In this document: positions 54,495-64,000 of the stretch, piece by piece | How positions within the stretch are numbered: the stretch's first letter is position 1 | Layout: each line of letters opens with the position of its first letter | Origin: Romanomermis culicivorax | Lineage: Eukaryota > Nematoda > Enoplea > Mermithida > Mermithidae | Reading direction: 5' to 3' | Assembly (NCBI GenBank): GCA_963922205.1 | Contig: CAWUHX010000045.1 | Span: forward strand, 1 to 64,000 | DNA: 64,000 nucleotides | The notes under the pieces: generated by a model | The model's database searches: none | What the model saw: the letters and a program-made list of their open reading frames with translations, nothing else | What the model was told of the DNA's origin: nothing | Made by a program: the position numbers and the translations under genes

Positions 54495-55465
54495 CAGGGC
54501 CGTGCACAAGGGGGGCGGGGGGGGCGGCCGCCCCCCCCCCCCCCCCCCATTGAGGCAGTAACTCTAAACCGAAAAGATGCGCTTTGGTGGACTTTAAAAG
54601 GTCAAAATCTCAAAATTTTCCGGCGCTTCGCGCCGATCATGGGTACAATTATAACTATATTCTATCAGGCGCGGCCGTTAGCATATCTACTTCGACTTAC
54701 TAATTAATGCTCAACAGTTTCTATCAATCAAGTTAGCTCGTTTTATTTTCTAATCGATTACAGTCAATTATGTCGCCGAAAATAGAGATTTTTCATCAAG
54801 TTTTTCGATGTTTCCCTCGATGATTGGAATTTTTTAAACGTTTGCAATCTGAACTTTTGCGTTTATTGAAGATGGAAATTGAAGACATTACTCCAGAACG
54901 CGATTTCAAAACATTTGTTCACGAATTATCTGTTGGAGAGATTTATTTTTCAGCGTTTTAAAATACAAAAACCCGAAAATTTTTACGGCGCTCCGCGCCG
55001 GCATGGGAGGCAAATTACGCTTCATCAGTCTGATTTTAATTTATTTCCCAAGGTTATGAGGCTTCATTTTCCAGCGTTTTAGAAGGTGAAAATCCAAAAA
55101 TTTCTGTATAGTGAAATTCTATAGAACACCAATATATTCTTCATGAGCTCATTTTGACTAACATAACCAGAATTTTCTCAATTTTTTTCCTCATTTTTGC
55201 AGGTTTCTGACTACAAATACAACAAAATGCTTGAGTATGCTCCTAAAATGCATAAAAAAGCATCCGTAGCCACATTATAAGCGTTTTTAAAAATGTGGAA
55301 AATTTTTGGAAAAATTTTGGTTCCGGTTCTCATGTGGAAAAAATCTTCGAGGAGAAAAAACGGTGATGCACACAGTATATCCGCGTAAGATCAACATATA
55401 TCCGCGTAAGATCAGTGAAAAAATCTAGTCCGCACCCCCATGAAAAAATCCTGCGCACGGCCCTG
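54495..55465. mobile_element. hAT-like MITE with C-run palindrome
   Basis: The ends CAGGGCCGTGCACAAGG and (right complement) CAGGGCCGTGCGCAGG are inverted repeats. AGTATCGG (54487-54494) and AGTATCAG (55466-55473) form an 8-bp target duplication with one change. A G-run/C-run palindrome (GGGGGGCGGGGGGGGCGGCC then a long C-run) lies at 54511-54548. The interior carries two hairpins (54620-54635, 54986-55000) and is similar to 1340-1660. No coding capacity. Confidence 0.85.
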
Positions 55466-56236
55466 AGTATCAGTATCGGCTAAAACTTCTCTTTCACCAA
55501 TGTTTATGAACAAGTAGCAGGATCTTTATTTTAAAAAGCAAATTCATGTCTAACCGTACAAACAACATGAATTTGAAATTCTCTAGCATTCTGTATGAGA
55601 AGCTTTTAAGAGAAAGAAAGCTGCATTGTTCAGTATCACATCGTATGCTTGTCCGCTATGAAAAGCATGAATTTAAGTATGAAAGAATTTATTCTGGAAG
55701 AAGTTTTAAGTAAACCCGCGATTTTTTAGTGTATTAAAATTTTGTTCGTATACAATAATTTTTTGTCTAATTTTTGTATATGTACAAAGAGACTTGTACA
55801 AAAAGACTGTGGCTATCATTTGCAACAATCTAGCTCAGGCACGGACTTTATCGAGCTTTACTTTTGTTTTTTATTCAATTTTGTTTTCATTATGTAAAAT
55901 GTTTTGTCTGGTTCTGTCAGTAATCTCCGAAAATTTGTGTGCGAAATTCGAATTTCGAAAAATTCGAATTTAATGAAAATAAGAAACTTTCTCAATAATT
56001 TGAAAGTTTTTCCCACTTGTGTTGTATGAGCATAACTAGCAGGGTTTTTAGACCAATTAGGAGCCATGGCTCCTAAAAATTCCGATTGGCTCCTAAAATT
56101 TTAGCGGCACAAGCCAAATTGGCTTGTAAAAATTATAGCCCAATGATCCTTTTGATTAGTAGATTCCTGTACGGGGATGCATTTTTATGCATATTGAAAT
56201 GGAAAATACCAAAAATTTTCCGGCGCTTCACGCCGG
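54620..56236. repeat. Dispersed CCGGCGCTTCGCGCCGG hairpin, further copies
   Basis: Copies lie at 54620-54635 (right arm one base short), 54986-55000 (loop TCC) and 56220-56236 (one arm change, CTTCACG). Each follows an AAAATTTT or AAATTTTT box, as do the copies at 1391 and 1890. The inverted copy is at 52596-52611. Confidence 0.85.
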
Positions 56237-58049
56237 ATTTCAAATCATTTATGATTCTTAGTATCATTCTGTTGTGCGGTTAGAAAATGTCGGCCTAGTT
56301 TATGCTTATAGCTTTTAAAAATCAGCCTGGTATGGGAGAATGTTTGAACTTGTATTGCTTTTTCGCGTATTTGACAAAAATTAAGGTTTTTCTAAATTGT
56401 TTTTACAAAATCGTTTTGCAGTGCTTTAGAATTTTCGGTCATCATGAACATAACTTTTTGCATTTGGAAAATGATTGAAACATCATCGGCATGGGAAAAT
56501 GGCAGATTTTCTTGCTATCTGAAAAAGCCATCCAGATTCTTTGTTGCTTGCCTAATTTTTGAATTTTAGTTTGCCAGACTGAAAACACATTGAATTCACT
56601 GAAAAATTGGACACATTTCATGCAAGGAAAAGATATTTAAAAAACTCATTTTCCAACGCTATAGAATATCAAAACCTAAAATTTTCTACTGGTGCTAAGG
56701 GCCGGAAATAATTTTCAATATTCAAGTCGAAGTAAGATACCTATCGCGCTTATTTAAACTTCAAATCATTTGAAACTTTTTGATATGTTGAATGAAAAAT
56801 GGTGAAAAATGAATGAGACTTGTACAAAAAGTGAAAAATGGTGAAAATAAATGGTGAATGAATGGTGAAATGGTGAAAAGATCATGATCGATCATCGGTA
56901 AATTCAGAAGACTGTGCTGAAAAAATGAATTTTTGACATTTTAGAAGCCTAGAAATCACAAAAGTTCCGAACAAGTTACTCTAGTCAGTCTTTTGATTTT
57001 TTTCTCCAAAACTCTGGAACTTCAGTTTTAAAAGTCTGAAACTGACGCGAACTGAATGAAATACAAGGGATATAAATTTTAATCATTTTCTGATCATTTG
57101 GCGAATTTATCAGTTTTAGATTGAGCAACTTAAAATTTATATGTGCAACCAAATTTTTCCTCAAGATACAGATCAACCTGTCTTGTGCGAAAAAACCCTG
57201 ATTGGTTTGAATAAGGACTGACCTAATTTGTGAGCTTATTATTCTGTGTGTGATTACGAATGTATTCAAAATGATTGATCTGTTACGTGGGCCTCTACTG
57301 TGATTTTGAAGAGTGTTTTTGACTAAATTTGACGAAAAAAATGTTTTTTACTACCACATTTATTTACGAACTTTTTAGTTTTGGCTTGTCGAAATTCCTA
57401 TTGGCCTGTAAAATTTTGATTTTAGGAGCCAAATGGCCTGTCGAGAAAAAACCAAAAAAGCCCCTGAGAGTAGGAAGATTCCTTGTCCAGCAGTTCAGTC
57501 TTGGAGTTTTTGGGCGTTGTGCAACGGGAAGAAATATGCCATCGGTAAAAATTTTGGTACCCGAACTAATATGGAAATTATGACTCTCCAGATTGTTCAC
57601 TGAATTTGCTGTATTTGGCATTATCTAACCTAAAATTCATAATCTTATTTTCCCCCTCAATCCACACACTTTTCAATTTTTTTCCTCCATAATTTGCTAG
57701 CAGCGAAAGTTTAGAACTGAAGCGAATCGAATGGAATTCAAGAAAATTGATGTGGAATCGCTTTTCCAAAAAATAGCAAGTTGTCAATTTTAGAGAGAGC
57801 AACCAAAAATTTCTCTCAACCTGACCTGTGCAAAAAAGCTTCGATAACCGGGTATATCCTATTTTGGGTCGAAAACGACTCTTTTAAAATGGAAATCGGT
57901 CAAAAAGCGAAAATTATCCGGCTCTTTGGGCTGAAACAAAGTTCAGTTCCATTTTTAATGGGTTAGATGAATAAAGCATCTGTCAAGATTTTTAAGCGAC
58001 AAGACGATTTCGCGACAATGGTGAAAACACAGCTTCTTTTTTTCCCGCC
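55466..58049. other. Non-coding repeat-derived stretch
   Basis: It contains a candidate hAT-like start CAGGGTTTTTAGACCAATTA at 56040 with the inverted pair GGAGCCATGGCTCC, and GGAGCCAAATGGCCTGTCG with CCCCTG near 57430-57466 facing it. No matching target duplication was found. Blocks around GCAACCAAAATTTTTC...CTGTGCAAAAAA recur near 57150, 57790 and 60790. No gene recognised. Confidence 0.45.
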
Positions 58050-58515
58050 AGCCTTGTCAAAATTTTTTCCCCATTTTCCCGAAGTCGTTTTGTTCGCTTA
58101 AAAATATTTATAGACGCTTTATTTAAGTGTTTTTGAGCTTTTTCAAACCTTCTGGTGTTTTTAGAGCCGTTAATTCATTAAAATTGAGTAAAAATAAAAT
58201 TTTCGAGTTTGAAGTCTAATTTGCCAGCATTGTGGAACAAGTTTTCCAGCAAATTATCCAAGCGCATAATGACTTTGAATAACATCAGAAATCGACAGTT
58301 GAGTCCAATATGATGACAAGTGAGAGCCCAAAAAAGACGGTAATTTTTTGGGTATTGACATTCTGCGACGCTGGAAAATCAATTTTCAGATTATTTTTTG
58401 CAAGAATTAGATTCGAATTTTCTGTGCAAATGTCGTAATTTCTAGGAATTTATTATTTGAAAAATTTGAAAACCAGTAATTAATTCGTAAACTTTCATGA
58501 ACTTGGCGGAAAAGA
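58050..58515 (-). repeat. Dispersed ~480-bp repeat, inverted copy
   Basis: Inverse counterpart of 1700-2180, sharing the GATGACAAGTGAGAGCCCAA and GAGCTTTTTCAAACCTTCTG blocks. It lacks the CCGGCG hairpin, having GTAATTTTTTGGGTATTGAC where the hairpin would be. Confidence 0.7.
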
Positions 58516-59639
58516 TATGAGTAAGAGTAGAAATTTCTGAAAACTAGGGTAAAACACGTTACATTGGACGCTCGTTGACTTTTGATGGTCCAGCGACGTG
58601 AAAAAAAGGAGAACTAATAATTTTTTTAAGAGTATTAGACACAAAATCCCTCTATAAGATGGCAAAATTTTATACTACAACTACTTTTTCCCATGGAGTG
58701 TAAACCTTTTTTTAAAACCTAGTACATGTCCATTGCTTGGGCGGGCTCCTACCTAAGATTGGATAGTAAAAAAAATTTTTTTTAAAGTCGACAACGCTTT
58801 AGTGGCAATAAAGGCGACTTTTAGTAACACAATAACCATAACGAAAATCTATTGCAAAAAACGAGAGATCTTATAATGAAACAATAATGATGAAGCACGT
58901 AATCTCTGAAGTTTTTTATTTACTGTACAACGTATTTTGATCATCCATTCATTCATCCTTTTATTCATGCAAATATAAACTCAAGTGTCCATTATAGTGC
59001 AATATAATGAACATAAAAACACCAGATTTATCGAAATTTTCAGGTAAACAATTATTACACACGAGAGGTCGCCAAGGTAAGATTTTTCAGGTAAGGGTAA
59101 AGTTGAAATTTTGCGGGAGTAGTGTGGCTAAATGTCCACTAAACACTTCATTTAGCCTCAAAATTAGGCACCCAGCGATCAATTTTTAGGACATTAGATA
59201 GGGGTAATACCTCCCTTATACCCCTCCCTATTGGATTGTCTGTTACAGACTAACGTATTTTTTGAACTTTAATTACGCATTTTTCGAACGACTCCGTTCA
59301 TTTTCGTCGGACTACAAGTCTTATAAGCTCTTTTAACACCAGATGCAAGAACAATGACTTAGAAATGTTCTTAACTCCTCAAAAATGCGAAAAAATTGTC
59401 CAATGTTAGGTGGGCAGTGTCCAATGTTTGGTGAAACAATCTGAGATGAAAAAACCGATATTTAAAGTATATTTTCAGTTAAATCCATGTAGATAATCCG
59501 ATAAAGCAAATAAAATAACTCCAAAAAAGTGGCTGAAATGACCATATAACATTAGATAAGTAAAGTTCTCTCCGTCCAAATTTCGATATTTCTCGGGCCG
59601 AGACGCAAAAACGACGATTATTTAAAAAAATTGAATTAA
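58516..59639. other. Non-coding stretch with an inverted 150-bp repeat
   Basis: Bases 59090-59240 are the inverted third copy of the 51781-52135 unit (GTGTGGCTAAATGTCCACTA, TAGGGGTAATACCTCCCTTA). No gene seen elsewhere in the stretch. Confidence 0.6.
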
Positions 59640-60640
59640 TAATTTAAACACAGCATATTCTTATGAAAGGACATATTATTAACCTAAATGTCCAAACATA
59701 TTTACTTGAAGAACAATATTCATTAAGATACAACGCTTTGGAAAAACAGTGGGCTAAATTAAAGAACTTGGGCGCCGCCCCTTACAGTTGATGTAAAAAT
59801 TAAAGATTTAGGTGTTTTAATATGTAATATTTTAATTTATTTATTATTATTTAATATTTTGATATGTAATAATAACCTTAAGTTTTCTGATCATATTTCA
59901 GGAATGATTAAAAAAGCTTATTATGTTATCGCCTTACTTTTTGAGATTTTCAAGTCTGGATGTGCTGATCTGATTCTTAAGGCTTATAAAGTATATTTCG
60001 ACCTATTTTAGAATATGCCAGCTGCGTTTGGTCACCTCATCTTTTAAAGGACATGAAGAACGTCGAAAAAGTACAGAAATATTTCACAAAGAAACTTTTG
60101 CATTTTCCCAAGGATATGAACTATGATGATAGACTTCAATTTTTAAATCTTGAACCATTAGAATACCGCCGAATTTTATTTGATTTATGCCATGTGTACA
60201 AAATTATTCATGGCTTCATAGATATGCCAACTAAAACATTATTTTCTTTCTCAAATGTTATCAAACCAAGATATCCTCACGAATAAAAACTTTCTATTTC
60301 AAAATGTAAAACAGATATTCGTAAAAATTTTTTTACGCTTCGGGTTATACAAATTTGGAACAAGCTTCCTCAGTCTGTTATCACGTCATCTAATGTAACA
60401 TCTTTCATGCATCGTCTGAAAAATGTAGACAAACAAACTTCACTGGGTAATTAATTAGGCGTCTGTGTCAGCGCGTTTTTTTCCGCCTTCAGTCGCCTGT
60501 ATAGTCGATTATTACACTTCATTAATCCGCATTACATTTTTTTCTCTATTAACTGTTTTTTGCTAACCGTTTTTTTTGTATTCTTTTTACAATCGACTAT
60601 CGAATAAAATATTACTATTATTATTATTAATATATTAATC
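59640..60640 (+). pseudogene. 5'-truncated CR1/jockey-like LINE
   Basis: The C-terminal part of a LINE reverse transcriptase is readable: LKFSDHISGMIKKAYYVIA near 59880, then the 60053-60286 frame (VQKYFTKKLLHFPKDMNYDD, RLQFLNLEPLEYRRILFDL), then WNKLPQSVITSSNVTSF near 60360. Two frameshifts and a short internal duplication near 59820-59870 break it. It ends in an (ATT)n run near 60610-60640, typical of CR1/L2 tails. Confidence 0.8.
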
Positions 60641-61174
60641 TTTTCATTTTCTCTCCAAAACTCAGAAAATTGGGTTTTAAATGTCTGAAACTGACGTGGA
60701 CCGAATGAAATACAAGAAAACTAGTTTTCAATGGTTTCCGATAAATTTAAGCAAATTTATCTATTTCAGACAGAGTGGGCAACTAAAAATTCATCTGTGC
60801 AACTAAAATTTTTCACCAAGTTGCACATATTGCAACCTGGCCTGTGCAAAAAAACACTGCTTCTGGCTCATAGCTTTTCAGCCAAAGTTATGAAAGGTTA
60901 CGAACGAGTCAAGTATTTTGAAATTTTTCGAATGATAAATTTCTAGAAATTACGATTTATGAACACAAAATTTAAATCTAATTTTTAAGACATGATCAGA
61001 ATGCTTTAAAAAGCTCAAAAACACTTGAGTAAATAAAGTGTTTATGAGCATTTTCAAGCAAAAAAACGAGGATTTCAAGACGAAAAAATTTTTTTCCAAA
61101 TGTGGAAAAAAATTGACCTCTTTCCACACATCGTTTTTTTCCCTCAAATGGGGTCTTTTGAGGAAAAAAATTTC
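60641..61174 (+). repeat. MITE-derived block abutting Ret-D
   Basis: The part 60990-61140 matches 2090-2240 (AAAAGCTCAAAAACA, TTTCAAGACGAAAAAATTTT, TTTCCAAATGTGGAAAAA). It ends near AAATAGTG, close to the CAGTG terminus of the element at 160-2264, and Ret-D coding sequence begins at once, suggesting that a MITE copy truncates or interrupts Ret-D. Confidence 0.6.
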
Positions 61175-62270
61175 GAAATAGTGGGCAAAAAAGATGGCAC
61201 CTGGAGACCAGTAGTCGACTATAGAGGAATCAACCAAGTGACAAAAGATGATAAGTTCCCTATACCACGAGTCGATGACTATTTAGATGCGTTGGGAGGC
61301 ACAAGATACTTCTCGACTTTGGATTTAAAGTCGGGATATTGGCAGGTGCCGATGCACCCGGATTCGAAAGAAAAGACAGCGTTTATATGCCAAGATGGAC
61401 TTTTCCAATTCAAAGTAATGCCATTCTGACTTAAGAATGCTCCCACAGAATTTCAGCATCTCATGGAGCGAATTCTGTATCCATACGTATGGAGAATATG
61501 CTTAGTATATATCGACGATGTAATAATTTTTTCCAAAACCATCGAGGAGCATTTGGAAAATCTGGAAACCATATTTCAATGTTTGGCAAATGCAAATTTG
61601 ACATTGAAACCTGACAAATGTTCCTTTATGCCAGCCAGAGTAAAATTTTTAGACCACATATTGGACAAAAACGGCATGTCAGTTGACCCACAAAAAATAG
61701 AGGCAGTTAAAAATTTCGAAGTGCCTAAATGTATCAAGCAGCTGCAGAAGTTCTTGGGATAAGTACAATGGTCAAAGCGTTTCATACATAATTTAGCCTT
61801 CATCGCCAAAACCTCTATTTGAAGCTCTTGTAAAGAAAAACAGAAAGGAGAAATTTGAACTCTCGCAAGAACAGTTAATGGCTTTTGAAAGTGTAAAAAA
61901 TGCCTGAATGACAGCACCTTTCCTTGGATATCCAGTATTCGACGGATCAGCAAGATTCGTCATTCAAACTGACGCTTCGGGGACGGCAGTAGGTGCGATT
62001 TTGTACTAGGAAACACAAAATGATCGCTGGACAATAGCTCATTCGAGTAGAGTTTTGAACGACCCGGAAACAAGATACTCAACAATGGAAAGGGAATGTC
62101 TAGCGGTTGTCTACGGGTTCAAGCAATATCGACATTATGTTATGGGGTTTAGGGTCACAGTTAGAACAGACCATAAACCACTAATGTGGCTGTCCGCAGA
62201 AAAACAGCAGAACCAAAGATTGTTGAAATAGGCGTTATATCTGGGACAATTCAATTATACACTTGAACAT
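61175..62270 (+). pseudogene. Ret-D reverse transcriptase and RNase H
   Basis: The RT is nearly complete from VGKKDGTWRPVVDYRGINQV through STLDLKSGYWQVP and the active site LVYIDDVIIFS near 61500-61530 to the thumb (KFLDHILDKNGMSVDPQKIE). RNase H follows (FVIQTDASGTAVGAI, TRYSTMERECLAVVYGF, TDHKPLMWLS). A TGA at 61427 stands where relatives have Gly, a frameshift lies near 61760-61920, and TAG stops occur near 62009 and 62229. It is Ty3-type and related to Ret-C, which has lost this RT. Confidence 0.88.
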
Positions 62271-63782
62271 GTGGCTGGAGGCGAGAACGCTTTTGTGGAC
62301 TTTCTATCAAGATCAGATGAGAAAGATAAACCAAGAAGCCGAAATCGAGAAGGTAACGAAGAAAAAGTGGACGAAAAAGCGAAGATGGAAGCCGAATGCA
62401 TGGCAGTAACGCAAGCCATGACAAAGCAAATGCTTGAACCCGAGACTCAAGAAACATTCATTGATCCCCCACCACCGATGCAAAAGGAAATAGATCAAAT
62501 ACCGGAGGAAGCAAAAAGAGAATCCGAACTATTTTCCCTGGACCTGGTAAGAAAGCGACAACGAATGGATTCAAAATTAGCAGATATTTTCAAGAATATT
62601 GCGGAAAATAGCTCAAGAAAGTACTTCAACAGTTTTCATCTGGAAAATGATATATCATATCGAGAAAATATCCATGGAAAAAATCAGCTGGTGATCCCTA
62701 CAAAACTTAGATACCTGGTTTTGCACCAATATTATGGTAACACATTAATGGGACACCAAGGTATAGATCGAATCATTGCCGCAATCGGAAGTAAATTTTG
62801 GTGGTCAAATATGGAGGACGACATTATCAAATGGATAAAATCCTGCGTTGTATGCCAACTGTGCCACCCGATATCAAACCCAGTTCAACCATTGAACCCT
62901 ATACCCATATGCTACCCACGGGAAATAGTAGCTACAGATGTGGTCAGCATTTCACCTCTACAGGAAAAAAGACCCTATGTAATCCTATTTATGGATTATT
63001 TTACTAAGTGGGTCGCAGCCAAATGTATACCAGACCAAAAGGCCGAAACAATAGTGAAAGCATTCATGGAAAAAGTTATCTACACTCACGGAACACCGAA
63101 ACATCTGCTGAGTGATCAGGGCTCAGCATATATGTCTCAATTAATGACAGACATTTGCGACCTTCTAAACATCAAGAAAATGAACACAACACCATACCAC
63201 CCCCATGCAATGGTATGGTGGAAAGATTTAACCAAACCTTAATCGAACAAATAAGGAGGGTGGCAATAACCGATCCAGATGATTGGCCTCATTATCTGGA
63301 GCAAATTTTATTTGCTTATCGGGTTACGCCCCATAAAACCACAAAAAAATTCGCCACACAGCCTGTTGTACGGCCATGGGGCAAGATTTCAATTCAACAA
63401 CGAAATTGCGTGGCCCATAATTATGCAGAACAACTATGATACATATAAGTACATGTTGACGGAACATCTCCACAACACATACAAATCGATAAATGAAAAT
63501 CACAAAAAATCGGTGGCTGAATGAAAATTACAGTATGATAAGAAGGCTCATGAGAAAACATTCCAAGTTGGTGAACTTGTGCTCTACCAAAAAGGAATCA
63601 TAAAAGGGAAGGCCGACACAACAAATGACGGACCTTATGAGGTAATAGAGACACAAAATTTGGATAAAAATGTCATCAAAATACGCTGTGCTGGGAAACT
63701 AGATTCGTGTGTACAGATAGTTTCCATTAATAGCGTAATGCCTTTTGTTACGCGGACACCTGAATTTTACTGTAGCTCATAA
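62271..63782 (+). pseudogene. Ret-D integrase
   Basis: After the RNase H end (AGGENAFVDFLSRSDE) and a charged linker, the HHCC finger (HQYYGNTLMGHQG ... CVVCQLC) and catalytic motifs VATDVVSI and LLSDQGSAYMS are open to 63242. The Glu motif GMVERFNQTLIEQIRR is in another frame (63155-63439), a one-base shift near 63208. The chromodomain-less C-terminal domain (QVGELVLYQKGIIKG, NDGPYEVIE) lies at 63540-63780, after another stop near 63522. It ends with TAA at 63780. The 3' LTR is beyond or just within the window end. Confidence 0.88.
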
Positions 63783-64000
63783 TTCATTTTTATCGTTGTA
63801 TTTTTGTGTTTTGTTCAAATTTTGTTTTACTTTGTGTTCCTTTTTACCAATGTCTTATGTATTATATTTTTCCCCTTTTTTTCTTGCAATTTTTTAATCG
63901 TACTAACTTATTTTTGGTAATTTTTATGGTAGTTTTAGGCGCAGATCAAAAGATAAGCCCAATTTTCAGAACTTATTGTAAAAACAATGTCTTTTCACAT
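63783..64000. other. Downstream region of Ret-D
   Basis: T-rich sequence without a recognisable gene. An LTR may begin here, but the window ends before it can be tested. Confidence 0.35.

Noticed and set aside
56040..57466. Possible hAT-like element with CAGGG ends and GGAGCC inverted motifs
   Set aside because: The flanking 8-mers (ATAACTAG and AGAGTAGG) do not match and the ends pair over only about ten bases. It is kept only as a note in the region description.

Overview
This 64 kb window is eukaryotic: a multi-exon gene with short introns and TTTNCAG-type acceptors, LINE and LTR retroelements, hAT- and Merlin-type DNA transposons, and high AT content. It reads as a repeat-filled segment of a small invertebrate genome. 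The first bases are an almost intact amplification adapter of the type used for ultra-low-input long-read libraries, which fits a microscopic animal. I cannot name the phylum from the sequence alone.

Layout. 0-2.5 kb: two hAT-like transposons, one inside the other, each with a perfect 8-bp target duplication, disrupting an unrecognised coding exon. 3.0-13.5 kb: an intact LTR retrotransposon (Ret-A, minus strand, identical-length 895-bp LTRs) bracketed by a 629-bp direct duplication of its flank. 13.5-22.7 kb: a decayed minus-strand retroelement (Ret-C) with an LTR piece, polypurine tract, an unidentified 3' coding region, integrase, RNase H, protease and gag, but no reverse transcriptase. 22.7-42.4 kb: a second retroelement of the Ret-A type (Ret-B, minus strand, decayed), opened by a 7.0 kb Merlin-like transposon at the env/protease boundary and by a 5.3 kb LINE within env. 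43.9-44.8 kb: a solo LTR related to Ret-A. 44.8-51.1 kb: two copies of a hAT-like element flanking the only recognisable host gene, a choline/ethanolamine kinase (46.8-49.1 kb, minus). 51.2-61.2 kb: a minisatellite, several MITEs with hairpins, dispersed repeats and a truncated CR1-like LINE. 61.2-64.0 kb: a decayed Ty3-type pol on the plus strand (Ret-D, related to Ret-C), running to the window end.

How things work together. Ret-A and Ret-B share an unusual order, gag / zinc knuckles / envelope-like glycoprotein / protease-RT-RNase H-integrase. In Ret-A one open frame runs from the glycoprotein to the integrase. Because both diverged copies have this order, it is an architecture and not an accident of one locus. 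The Merlin-like element has ends, target duplication and DDE transposase typical of Merlin, and also carries a divergently transcribed, intron-containing second gene for a P-loop protein resembling DUF3987. These two are the best candidates for undescribed systems here.
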